DNA from: Clostridia bacterium
Lineage (GTDB): Bacteria; Bacillota; Clostridia; Christensenellales; UBA3700
Direction of reading: 5' to 3'
NCBI GenBank assembly: GCA_900772745.1
Contig: CAAGRV010000055.1
Location: 1-14,992 of the forward strand
Length of the DNA: 14,992 bases
A program made the translations under genes and the position numbers. Of the stretch, positions 7,447 to 13,690 are shown in pieces; positions within the stretch are counted from its first letter, which is position 1; each line of letters begins with the position of its first letter. The notes under the pieces are model-generated. The model did not search any database. It was not told where the DNA came from and was given only the letters and a program-made list of their open reading frames with translations.

Positions 7447-7471
7447 TAGCGAAAGCCTCGCTATATTTTTT
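7447..7471 (+). terminator. Terminator of the nan operon
   Basis: Stem TAGCGA (7447-7452) / TCGCTA (7458-7463), loop AAGCC, is followed by TATTTTTT. A competing stem TATAGCG (7440-7446) / CGCTATA (7459-7465) uses the same right arm. Confidence 0.75.
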
Positions 7472-7568
7472 GGTGTGGCGGAAAAGGACGGAAGAAAAGC
7501 TGAAAATAGTATAACAAAGTAAGCTTTACAAAAAGAGCAAGATAGAAAATCAAAGATTTACTAGGTTG

Positions 7569-7597
7569 TTGACACGACATAATATATGGTTTACAAT
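7569..7597 (+). promoter_or_regulatory. Promoter of the NfeD-like / RimK-like gene pair
   Basis: Consensus TTGACA (7569-7574), a 17-bp spacer and TACAAT (7592-7597). The predicted start near 7604 lies just before the AAGGAG site at 7606-7611, giving a leader of about 12 nt. Confidence 0.8.
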
Positions 7598-7615
7598 GGG
7601 AGTACAAGGAGAAAT

Positions 7616-8080
7616 ATGAGAGTTGTATCTACGATGACATTTGGGCAAGAGATTGCCCTAACATTCAAAGAAATGGGCTGGTTGCCTGCCATACTTTTGG
7701 TGGTGGGGCTGGCGCTTGTTATTGCGGATATTTTCACTGCCAACCTAGGCAAAATAGGTGTGCCAGGTGGAATTGTGCTCATCATAGCCATTGTTTTGCG
7801 TACACACAAACACGGCGCAGGCAATCCTGTACTCCAACTTTTTACTATGCTTTGCGTATGTATTGTGGTCATTGGAATTGCTGTCTTAGTGTGTGTAATA
7901 GGTGTCAAAAAAGGTTGGATACCAAGGACGGTAGGAGAGTCAAGAAGTCATATCCAAGCGCACGAACAAAGCTTGAGTGAGAGCCAACCAATCACCACGC
8001 CAAGCGCCGAACTTTCGGTTGTGCCAACGGACGACACTGAGGCAAATGCTGGCGATGACGACAGCTCTATCCAACAGTAG
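7616..8080 (+). CDS. Small membrane protein, NfeD-like
   Basis: This 154-residue protein has three predicted transmembrane helices (about 22-40, 46-62 and 72-97). A hydrophilic, acidic, Ser/Thr-rich tail (105-154) probably lies in the cytoplasm or is disordered. The layout GWLPAILLVVGLALVIADIF...GVPGGIVLIIAIVL recalls the membrane part of NfeD-family proteins, but no OB-fold domain follows, so the family call is tentative and no function is claimed. ATG at 7616 follows AAGGAG with a 4-base gap; a longer frame from 7586 would start within the promoter. The next gene begins 15 bases later, so the two form an operon. Confidence 0.7.
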   Translation: MRVVSTMTFGQEIALTFKEMGWLPAILLVVGLALVIADIFTANLGKIGVPGGIVLIIAIVLRTHKHGAGNPVLQLFTMLCVCIVVIGIAVLVCVIGVKKGWIPRTVGESRSHIQAHEQSLSESQPITTPSAELSVVPTDDTEANAGDDDSSIQQ

Positions 8081-8095
8081 ATTGTAGGAGAAAAT

Positions 8096-8968
8096 ATGAA
8101 AAAAGCCTGCCTTATATACAACAAGTTTTTCAAAACGCCAAAACTGCAAGAGCAATATGATATGTTCATCAAAGCTTTTGCCAGCCGTGGAGTTGAACTA
8201 GAATTGAGAGATAATGCCTCTTTCAGCTTTGACCTATCCCAACCTGCCCATACTACCGAATATGATTTTGGCATTATGTGGGACAAAGATATTCCACTTG
8301 CTACTTGCCTCGAAAAGAGTGGACTTAGATTGTTCAATTCGGCAAAAGCTGTCGAGCTGTGCGATGACAAGGCGCTTATGCACATTGCAATGCACGATAT
8401 GAGCGTTGCTTGCCCAAAGACTATCATAGCTCCTATGACTTTCACCAACATTGGGTTCAACAATATGGACTTTGTAAGGCGAGCTGGCGACATTTTGGGC
8501 TATCCGATGATTATCAAACAAGCTCGTTCTTCTTATGGTATGGGTGTATATCTTGCCCAAGACTTGTTCCAAGCACAAAATATAGTCGGCTCTATCAAGG
8601 ACAGAGTGATTATGCAAAGCTATGTGTCATCGAGTTTTGGCAAAGACGTCAGAGTTTTTGTGGTGGGTGGCAATGCTATTTGTGCTGTCCAGAGAGAAAA
8701 CGAAATGGACTTTCGCTCCAATGTCGAGCAAGGCGGTCGTATGCACAGTATAGATATGACCGAGCAAATGGCGACGCTTGCTTGCCAAGCCGCCCAATCA
8801 GTAGGAGCTGATTATGCAGGTGTGGACTTGCTGTTTGGCGAAGACGGAATGCTCGTATGCGAGCTCAACACCAGTGCTCATTTTGGCACATTATACCGAG
8901 TGAGCGGTATCAATATGGCGGACGAAATCGCCGACTATATCTGCCACCAAATCTACCAAAACGACTAG
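8096..8968 (+). CDS. RimK-like ATP-grasp ligase
   Basis: This 290-residue ATP-grasp enzyme belongs to the RimK/alpha-L-glutamate-ligase type. The family joins an amino acid or other amine to a carboxylate through an acyl-phosphate with ATP. The N-terminal pre-ATP domain (1-90) is followed by the ATP-lysine segment YPMIIKQARSSYGMGV (K141), KDVRVFVVGG (D184, R186), FRSNVEQGG, VDLLF (D244) and the metal-binding CELNTS (E256, N258), ending in the typical GINMADEIADYI. An SD GTAGGAG precedes ATG 8096. It is second in an operon with a membrane protein, which does not reveal the substrate. Ribosomal S6, F420, mycosporine or peptide-tailoring roles are all possible for the fold. Confidence 0.85.
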   Translation: MKKACLIYNKFFKTPKLQEQYDMFIKAFASRGVELELRDNASFSFDLSQPAHTTEYDFGIMWDKDIPLATCLEKSGLRLFNSAKAVELCDDKALMHIAMHDMSVACPKTIIAPMTFTNIGFNNMDFVRRAGDILGYPMIIKQARSSYGMGVYLAQDLFQAQNIVGSIKDRVIMQSYVSSSFGKDVRVFVVGGNAICAVQRENEMDFRSNVEQGGRMHSIDMTEQMATLACQAAQSVGADYAGVDLLFGEDGMLVCELNTSAHFGTLYRVSGINMADEIADYICHQIYQND

Positions 8969-9166
8969 AACATTGTCGGAATATGTATCAAATAAATAAT
9001 AAAAACAAAATAGATAAATAATAAATATAGCAAAATTATAGCTGTAAAATAATATTGTAGAATACAATCAATATTGAAAAAGATAAATAATATTATAATT
9101 ATCAACCCAATAAGCTAGTAGCAACAAAATATTTACAAAACAAAATCAAAAAATACAACAAAAAAT
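8969..9166. other. AT-rich non-coding spacer with short repeats
   Basis: About 200 bases of very A-rich sequence hold no gene. AGATAAATAATA occurs at 9012-9023 and again at 9081-9092, with a related copy near 8990. ATTGTA-GAA-TACAAT (9054-9068) is a perfect 6-3-6 palindrome. TTGAAA and TATAAT near 9074-9099 are only 14 bp apart, so this is not called a promoter. Confidence 0.5.
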
Positions 9167-9186
9167 AAGCCCACGCAAGTGGGCTT
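9167..9186. terminator. Bidirectional terminator between the RimK-like gene and tetR
   Basis: An 8-bp stem AAGCCCAC (9167-9174) / GTGGGCTT (9179-9186) has loop GCAA. On the minus strand it is followed by ATTTTTTGTTG, ending the tetR transcript; on the plus strand TGCTTTTAG follows. Confidence 0.8.
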
Positions 9187-9191
9187 TGCTT

Positions 9192-9785
9192 TTAGTTTAC
9201 CAGATTGATTAGGATATTTTTGACCAGACCAAACATAACTTCATAGTCGATATAGTTGTGGTGGTCGAAAGCATATTCGTGGGCAAAAGACTGAACGATA
9301 TTCATTGCCAAATGCACCTTTTCATCAAGGTTGGGTGTGTGATAGAGCGAAGATAGTTTGCCTACCAGCTTGCGAGTTATCTCGTTTTCCAACTCCTCGA
9401 ATTTGTCGGCAACTTCGCTGTCCGAATGGGTGAGCGAGTGCAAAGCCTCGTGAATGTTGGCATTGTCTTTGTGCGCATTGATGACCGCCATCATAAGTTT
9501 TGGAATGATAGCTTCGATGTTGGCAAGTTCTATCTTGTCGAACATCTCGATGATAGGCGACGACACGTGTTCGATATAAATATCCAGCACGTCTATCATA
9601 ATGTCACGCTTGTCTTTGAAATATCCGTACACGATACCCGTTGACACGCCTGCATGCTTGGCAATCTCTGCGGTGTTGGTGCTAAAATAACCCACTTCGC
9701 TGAACAGCTCATAGCCTGCGTCCACAATTTTTTTCTTGGTTTCAATCGACCTTTTTTGTCTTGGTTTTCTTATTTGTTCTGCCAT
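9192..9785 (-). CDS. TetR-family transcriptional regulator
   Basis: This 197-residue one-component regulator has an N-terminal TetR helix-turn-helix (about 15-60; TNTAEIAKHAGVSTGIVYGYFKDKRDIM is the recognition region) and an all-helical C-terminal ligand and dimer domain with no recognisable ligand pocket. Such proteins usually bind palindromes beside their own gene and release DNA on ligand binding. It is divergent from feoAB, and the shared 176-bp region holds two copies of a 20-bp inverted repeat. That makes it a candidate regulator of iron uptake, which would be unusual, since Fur or DtxR proteins normally do this. The start at 9785 is supported by a promoter 24 bases upstream; its ribosome site (TAGGT) is weak. 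Confidence 0.9.
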   Translation of the reverse strand: MAEQIRKPRQKRSIETKKKIVDAGYELFSEVGYFSTNTAEIAKHAGVSTGIVYGYFKDKRDIMIDVLDIYIEHVSSPIIEMFDKIELANIEAIIPKLMMAVINAHKDNANIHEALHSLTHSDSEVADKFEELENEITRKLVGKLSSLYHTPNLDEKVHLAMNIVQSFAHEYAFDHHNYIDYEVMFGLVKNILINLVN

Positions 9786-9808
9786 AAATACCTACAATTA
9801 ACACACTT

Positions 9809-9837
9809 AGTATAGCACCAAAAACAACTTTTGACAA
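9809..9837 (-). promoter_or_regulatory. Promoter of tetR
   Basis: On the minus strand, TTGTCA (9832-9837), a 17-bp spacer and TATACT (9809-9814). The predicted start is near 9802, about 17 bases before the ATG. Confidence 0.75.
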
Positions 9838-9849
9838 GCGAAAAATAAA

Positions 9850-9869
9850 ATATGAAAAAAGTTTCGCAT
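9850..9869. promoter_or_regulatory. Candidate operator, site 1 (between the divergent -35 boxes)
   Basis: ATATGAAA-AAAG-TTTCGCAT is an imperfect inverted repeat with 8-base arms. It lies between the tetR -35 (9832-9837) and the feo -35 (9875-9880). It shares ATRTGAAA-nAAG-TTTCRYAT with site 2, so a dimeric regulator, plausibly the neighbouring TetR protein, may bind both. Confidence 0.6.
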
Positions 9870-9874
9870 TTTGC

Positions 9875-9903
9875 TTGACAAGTATATAAAGTGGTGCTAT
9901 AAT
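9875..9903 (+). promoter_or_regulatory. Promoter of feoAB
   Basis: This is a full-consensus promoter: TTGACA (9875-9880), a 17-bp spacer and TATAAT (9898-9903). The predicted start near 9910 leaves a leader of about 52 nt that contains operator site 2. Such a strong promoter would need repression to be controlled. Confidence 0.88.
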
Positions 9904-9912
9904 CTAGCCGTA

Positions 9913-9932
9913 ATGTGAAAGAAGTTTCATAT
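9913..9932. promoter_or_regulatory. Candidate operator, site 2 (just downstream of the feo start)
   Basis: ATGTGAAA-GAAG-TTTCATAT is an inverted repeat with 7 of 8 arm positions paired, located 3 bases past the predicted transcription start, where a bound protein would block initiation or elongation. It lies exactly 63 bp from site 1, about six helical turns. A further half-site TTTGAAA follows at 9932-9938. Confidence 0.65.
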
Positions 9933-9961
9933 TTGAAATCAGATATGGAAAAGGAGAGCAA

Positions 9962-10201
9962 ATGAACAACCAAAGACCACTCAGTCAATTTAAGATAGGC
10001 GAAAAGGGTGTTGTTGTGTCCGTAGGTGGCGAAAAGCGAATAAGAAGAAGGCTTTTCGATATGGGCGTGACGCCATCGGTAGAGATTTTCCTTAGAAAAA
10101 AAGCGCCACTAGGAGATCCAATCGAGATTACGCTCCGTGGCTATGAGCTAACACTGCGCAAGTGTGAGGCGGACTTTATTATTATGGAGGACAAAAAATG
10201 A
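9962..10201 (+). CDS. feoA: Ferrous iron transport protein A
   Basis: This 79-residue cytoplasmic SH3-like protein is required by FeoB for Fe(II) uptake in known Feo systems. It carries the family pattern PLSQFKIGEKGVVVSV, RRRLFDMGVTPSVEI, APLGDPIEITLRGYELTLRKCEAD. ATG 9962 follows AAAAGGAG. It overlaps feoB by four bases (ATGA at 10198-10201), so the two are translationally coupled. It is the first gene of the feo transcript and is divergent from tetR. Confidence 0.95.
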   Translation: MNNQRPLSQFKIGEKGVVVSVGGEKRIRRRLFDMGVTPSVEIFLRKKAPLGDPIEITLRGYELTLRKCEADFIIMEDKK

Positions 10202-12471
10202 AAAGATTTGCACTTGTAGGCAATCCTAACTCAGGCAAAACAACGCTTTTCAACTCTTTGACAGGCTCGACTGCGCACGTAGGCAACTGGCCGGGCGTGA
10301 CAGTGGACAAAAAGGAAGGCGTATATAAGAAGACTCCTGAGCCAGTCCAAGTGGTGGACTTGCCAGGTATCTATTCGCTCTCTCCATACACGGACGAAGA
10401 AGTTATTTCTCGTAACTTTATTCTTGACCAAAAGCCTGATTGCGTTATCAACATTATTGATGCGACCAATCTCGAGCGCAACTTGTATCTTACTACCCAA
10501 ATTATGGAAATCGACGTGCCAATCGTAGTGGCACTCAATATGATTGATGCGGTAGAAAAGAACGGCGACAAAATCGACATTGCCAAACTTCAAGACGAGC
10601 TAGGCATTCCTGTTGTTGCCATATCCGCACTCAAAGAAAGGGGACTAGACGACCTTATGCAAGTAGCTTACAGTGCTTGTATGATGGGCAGAAAGGCGAC
10701 CACCGTACTCCAAGATATAGAGCTATATCACCTTATCAGCGACTGTGCGATAGGTATGCAAGGTGCTCAGGTGGACAATGCGCTATTCCACGCTGTCAAG
10801 CTGGTAGAGAGTGACGAGTTGGAAATCAAACACCACCCATCGGCATCAAAGATGGTTGAAGAATTCCGTAAGACTTTCCAAGACGACAAATTCGGTGGCG
10901 ACTTCGAGGCACTTATTGCCGATGCAAGATATCGTTATATCACAGCGCACTATTCGACAGTTGTCAAAAAGAACGCCCAAAACCAAAACATTCGCATGGA
11001 CAAAGCCAACAAGATAGACACTGTACTCACTCACAAAGTGTGGGGTATTCCTATCTTTTTGGGTATATTGTTCTTGATTTTCCACTTTACATTCTCCGAG
11101 AACTTGTTTTTCTTGGGTGGACTTTTCCCAGAAGATTGGGTATCGCTCAAAGGCACAGCCCTCGAAGGCGTGTTCGGCGAAGGCGGTATCAACTCGTTGG
11201 GCGTTGTGCTCCAAGGATTGTTGCAGACGGGTATGGACGCCCTAAGCAATGTCATACGCTCGGCAATGGAAGGTGGCAATGTTGCAGGCTGGGCAATAGG
11301 CTTGGTATGTGATGGTGTGCTTGCAGGTATTTTCGCAATGCTGTCATTCTTGCCTCAAATCTTGCTACTTTTCTTGTTCTTCTCGATTCTAGAAGACAGC
11401 GGATATATGGCAAGAGTTGCATTTATGCTAGACCGCATTTTCCGCAAATATGGCTTGTCAGGCAGAGCGTTCATTCCTATGATTATGGGCTTTGGTTGCT
11501 CCGTGCCAGCAATGATCAACACACGTACTTTGGCGGATAGATATGAGAGAGTGGCAACTATCAGAGTTATTCCATTTTTCAGTTGTGGCGCAAAGCTCCC
11601 TATCTTGACAGCTATCGCAGGCGGTATTGTGATGAAATTCGGCATAGGTAATGCAGACGTCATCACTTACAGTATGTATTTGTTAGGCATTTTGGTAGCG
11701 CTTGCAAGTGTAGCGCTTATGCGTAGCACTACTATCAAAGGCGAGTCATCTCCATTCATTATGGAGTTGCCAGCATACCATAGACCACAATTCAAGAATA
11801 CAATGTTGTTGCTTTGGGACAAGGCAAAGCACTTTATACAAAAGGCTTTCACTATCATCTTTGCATCAACTATCGTGATTTGGTTTATCAGCCACTTCAG
11901 CTGGGGTTGGAAATATCTCGAAGACGCAGATATCAACCAAAGCATTTTGGCGGGTATAGGACAACTTGTTCAACCACTCTTTACTCCATTGGGCTTTGGC
12001 TCACAAGCAGGAGCACTCGGTTGGGTATTCGCAGTGGCGGCAATTACGGGACTTATCGCCAAAGAAAACGTCATCGCAGCACTTGGCACTTTGTCAGCAT
12101 GTATTACAGCAGGCTTTGTGCCTGACGATAGTTTGGCAGGCGTGGACAGCGTAGTCAATATCATCAACGCAACTGGCGTGACTATCCCTGCGCTCATCGC
12201 ATTCATCGCTTTCAACATGCTTACCATTCCTTGCTTTGCGGCAGTAGCAGCAGCCAAAGGTGAGCTAGGCGAAGAAAAACACGCTTTCCGCAATACGTTG
12301 CTATATTGGATTGCGACCTCTTACATTGTGTCAATGATGATTTATCTCATCGGCTCTTGGTGGTGGACAGTATTCATCTTTGCAGCTATTTGGGCAGTGG
12401 TGATTACACTCATTGTGCTTTGGAACAAGGGCAAACTCCCACACCTTCCAAAGCGTGCCAAAAAAGCATAG
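10198..12471 (+). CDS. feoB: Ferrous iron transporter B (GTPase-coupled)
   Basis: This 757-residue inner-membrane Fe(II) transporter is full length for the family. The N-terminal G domain shows G1 GNPNSGKT (8-15), G2 WPGVTVD with T35, G3 DLPG (54-57), G4 NMID (114-117) and G5 SALK (143-146), followed by a helical GDI-like segment to about 265. The membrane part begins near residue 275. It contains the two Gate-type regions, including SGRAFIPMIMGFGCSVPA and the conserved FFSCGAKLPIL, whose cysteines are thought to line the iron path. No T-tract terminator follows the stop, so the transcript probably runs into the Cys-rich gene downstream. Confidence 0.97.
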   Translation: MKRFALVGNPNSGKTTLFNSLTGSTAHVGNWPGVTVDKKEGVYKKTPEPVQVVDLPGIYSLSPYTDEEVISRNFILDQKPDCVINIIDATNLERNLYLTTQIMEIDVPIVVALNMIDAVEKNGDKIDIAKLQDELGIPVVAISALKERGLDDLMQVAYSACMMGRKATTVLQDIELYHLISDCAIGMQGAQVDNALFHAVKLVESDELEIKHHPSASKMVEEFRKTFQDDKFGGDFEALIADARYRYITAHYSTVVKKNAQNQNIRMDKANKIDTVLTHKVWGIPIFLGILFLIFHFTFSENLFFLGGLFPEDWVSLKGTALEGVFGEGGINSLGVVLQGLLQTGMDALSNVIRSAMEGGNVAGWAIGLVCDGVLAGIFAMLSFLPQILLLFLFFSILEDSGYMARVAFMLDRIFRKYGLSGRAFIPMIMGFGCSVPAMINTRTLADRYERVATIRVIPFFSCGAKLPILTAIAGGIVMKFGIGNADVITYSMYLLGILVALASVALMRSTTIKGESSPFIMELPAYHRPQFKNTMLLLWDKAKHFIQKAFTIIFASTIVIWFISHFSWGWKYLEDADINQSILAGIGQLVQPLFTPLGFGSQAGALGWVFAVAAITGLIAKENVIAALGTLSACITAGFVPDDSLAGVDSVVNIINATGVTIPALIAFIAFNMLTIPCFAAVAAAKGELGEEKHAFRNTLLYWIATSYIVSMMIYLIGSWWWTVFIFAAIWAVVITLIVLWNKGKLPHLPKRAKKA

Positions 12472-12510
12472 AAAAAACAGCAAATTGGCTAATAAAACAG
12501 CCGAAGAAGA

Positions 12511-12537
12511 GAGCGCCCCTTATGGTAAGGGGAGCTC
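12511..12537 (+). repeat. Strong hairpin in the feoB-Cys gene spacer
   Basis: GAGC, CCCCTTA, loop TGG, TAAGGGG, GCTC form an 11-bp stem with one G/A mismatch. ACAACAAGG follows rather than a T-tract, so it is not a terminator. It may process or stabilise the feoAB part of the transcript. Confidence 0.6.
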
Positions 12538-12553
12538 ACAACAAGGATAATAT

Positions 12554-12638
12554 CCGCTAAAAGACTGTCCCTTAGATAAGGGAAAGTAGCTTGCAAAAAC
12601 GCAAGTGGAGCAAGCCGAAAGGGATTGATAAGCAATCC
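12554..12638. repeat. Degenerate structured intergenic repeat, copy B
   Basis: The head at 12554-12571 matches copy A (2149-2166) at 15 of 18 bases. The rest folds as small hairpins: CCCTT/AAGGG (12569-12582), GCTTGC with GCAAG or GCAAGC (12589-12615), and GGATTG/CAATCC (12622-12638). The outer TCCCTT can pair with AAAGGGA near 12619-12624. No protein is encoded. Confidence 0.4.
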
Positions 12639-12681
12639 ATATTTATAGCCTATAACTATTCCATAGTTCCTTCATATAGTA

Positions 12682-12712
12682 GTGTAGCAAGGGCACAACG
12701 CCCTTGCTACAC
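12682..12712 (+). repeat. 13-bp perfect hairpin upstream of the Cys-rich gene
   Basis: GTGTAGCAAGGGC (12682-12694) pairs with GCCCTTGCTACAC (12700-12712) around loop ACAAC. AAATCTCCC follows, so it lacks a terminator tail. It ends 24 bases before ATG 12737 and may protect or partly insulate the downstream message. Confidence 0.7.
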
Positions 12713-12736
12713 AAATCTCCCAAAGGTAGGTGTATT

Positions 12737-13081
12737 ATGAAAACCATAGAAATAATTATTGCAGTTGTTGCAGTTGCCATCGTGGTGGCATCAATCATAG
12801 GCGCAGTAGTCCGCAAGAAAAAAGGCAAAATTGGTTGTTGTGGAGATTGTTCTTGTTGCAACAAGTGCAACACCATTCAGTACCGACTAGACCCCAATGT
12901 TAGTCAGCAAGAAGACAACAATTCCACAGACCAAACAGCACAATCTTGTTGTGGCGATTGTTCTTGTTGCAACGTATCAGACCAAACGATAAGTTCGTGC
13001 GGTTGTTGTGATTGCTCTTGCGGCAGTAGTGTAGCGGACGAAGAAAATAACAAAAACAACGAAGAAAATACAAAAGAATAA
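12737..13081 (+). CDS. FeoB-associated Cys-rich membrane protein, expanded form
   Basis: This 114-residue protein has one N-terminal transmembrane helix (about 3-25), a basic stop (RKKKGK) and a Cys-rich cytoplasmic domain. FeoB-associated proteins of this plan are usually about 45-60 residues with a single Cys cluster. Here there are three: CCGDCSCCNKC (34-44), CCGDCSCC (71-78) and CGCCDCSC (88-95), 16 cysteines in all, separated by polar spacers and ending in an acidic Asn/Glu tail. A role in binding or handing on Fe(II) delivered by FeoB is inferred from family and position. ATG 12737 follows AAAGGTAGGTG; a frame from 12704 has no ribosome site. No good promoter was found in the spacer, so read-through from feoAB is likely. 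Confidence 0.85.
   Translation: MKTIEIIIAVVAVAIVVASIIGAVVRKKKGKIGCCGDCSCCNKCNTIQYRLDPNVSQQEDNNSTDQTAQSCCGDCSCCNVSDQTISSCGCCDCSCGSSVADEENNKNNEENTKE
12835..12973 (+). repeat. Near-identical 28-bp repeats encoding Cys clusters 1 and 2
   Basis: 12835-12862 and 12946-12973 differ at one base of 28; a diverged third copy lies at about 13001-13024. The spacers also repeat CAGACCAAAC (12927-12936 and 12978-12987). Such near-identity at DNA level points to recent internal duplication rather than old convergence. Confidence 0.8.
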
Positions 13082-13121
13082 ACAAAATCATAAAATAGCA
13101 AATATAATTCACTTCAAATAA

Positions 13122-13183
13122 TGTCTAGCAAACTAACCAATTTTGTAGCCGTGTGCGACAGAAAAAGGTTAGTTTGTTGTCTA
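13122..13183. repeat. 50-bp imperfect palindrome flanked by TGTCTA direct repeats
   Basis: CAAACTAACC (13129-13138) pairs with GGTTAGTTTG (13167-13176). The interior continues pairing imperfectly (TTTTGTaGC / GCgACAgAAAA). TGTCTA occurs directly outside on both sides (13122-13127 and 13178-13183). It has the form of a tiny inserted element with a 6-bp target duplication, but could equally be an RNA hairpin or a protein site. The remaining sequence from 13184 to 13280 shows nothing recognisable. Confidence 0.4.
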
Positions 13184-13280
13184 TATGCAAGCTTTTTGCG
13201 GGGAAAGACAACGGCAGAGTTTAGCATATAAGACAGAGAAAATATCAACTAAAACAAGTATCAAAACAACAAAAAAATTG

Positions 13281-13328
13281 CTAAAACTTTAACAATTATT
13301 ATAAAAATTGTTGAAATAGTTGTTTTAG
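13281..13328. promoter_or_regulatory. Candidate operator: nested inverted repeats over a -35 box
   Basis: AACAATT (13291-13297) and AATTGTT (13306-13312) form a 7-8-7 palindrome whose right arm overlaps the -35 box at 13311. An outer pair CTAAAAC (13281-13287) / GTTTTAG (13322-13328) brackets it. Placement suits a repressor, whose identity is unknown. Confidence 0.45.
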
Positions 13329-13339
13329 TAGAGTATAAT
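13311..13339 (+). promoter_or_regulatory. Promoter of the small membrane protein gene
   Basis: TTGAAA (13311-13316), a 17-bp spacer and TATAAT (13334-13339). The predicted start near 13346 abuts AAAAAAGGAG, about 17 bases before the ATG. Confidence 0.8.
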
Positions 13340-13362
13340 AAAAGAAAAAAGGAGTTTTCGTT

Positions 13363-13593
13363 ATGGCAAAAAAAGCAAAGAAAAGAAGTGGTGGCGGATA
13401 CTTTGGAATGGGTAAGGTTCTCAGTATCATTTTCGCTATTATACCTATCACCAACCTAATTTTTGGTATCGTAATCAGAGCAAAAAGAAACAATATTTTG
13501 GGCATTGTGCTCAATATTTTGTTCTTCCCAATCTTCTGGATAATTGACCTTGTATCAATCATTGTCAAGAATAGAATTTTCGTTTTGGCATAA
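13363..13593 (+). CDS. Small two-helix membrane protein, function unknown
   Basis: This 76-residue protein has a basic, Gly-rich N-terminus (MAKKAKKRSGGG) and two strongly hydrophobic helices (about 17-38 and 44-68) joined by the basic loop RAKRNN. The charges predict N-terminus and loop placement consistent with a hairpin in the membrane. It has its own strong promoter, a good ribosome site (AAAAAGGAG, 13347-13354) and a terminator, which argues that it is a real gene. I do not recognise a family; compact membrane proteins of this kind include YqaE/Pmp3-like and toxin-like proteins, but no diagnostic motif is visible. The palindrome over its -35 box suggests regulated expression. Confidence 0.75.
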   Translation: MAKKAKKRSGGGYFGMGKVLSIIFAIIPITNLIFGIVIRAKRNNILGIVLNILFFPIFWIIDLVSIIVKNRIFVLA

Positions 13594-13622
13594 CGAGGCA
13601 AACGAGATTTTAGGTTCAACCG

Positions 13623-13648
13623 CAAGCACCAAATAGGTGCTTGTTTTT
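13623..13648 (+). terminator. Terminator of the small membrane protein gene
   Basis: An 8-bp stem CAAGCACC (13623-13630) / GGTGCTTG (13636-13643) has loop AAATA and is followed by TTTTT. Confidence 0.88.
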
Positions 13649-13660
13649 ATCTCAAAGTAC

Positions 13661-13690
13661 AAAAGGTCGATAAGTATCGAGTTTTTGAAC
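13661..13690. repeat. Short element with TCGATA-AG-TATCGA palindrome, copy 2
   Basis: This matches 7406-7434 over most of its length. The palindrome 13667-13680 has perfect 6-bp arms. The stretch GTATCGAGTTTTTG also resembles the loop of the birA terminator (GTATCGAGTTATTG, from about 2272). It lies about 50 bases upstream of the nrdG-like promoter. Confidence 0.35.

Noticed and set aside
9074..9099. Promoter in the AT-rich spacer after the RimK-like gene
   Set aside because: The boxes are 14 bp apart and no plus-strand gene follows.
12511..12537. Terminator for feoB
   Set aside because: The stem is strong, but the following sequence is ACAACAAGG with no T-tract.
12306..12560. An 84-codon frame overlapping the end of feoB and running into the spacer
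   Set aside because: Most of it is out-of-frame feoB, and it crosses the hairpin region without a ribosome site.
12625..12680. Promoter for the Cys-rich gene (TTGATA with TATAAC or TATAGT)
   Set aside because: Spacing is 20 bp or the -35 is absent, unlike the uniform 17-bp design elsewhere in the window.
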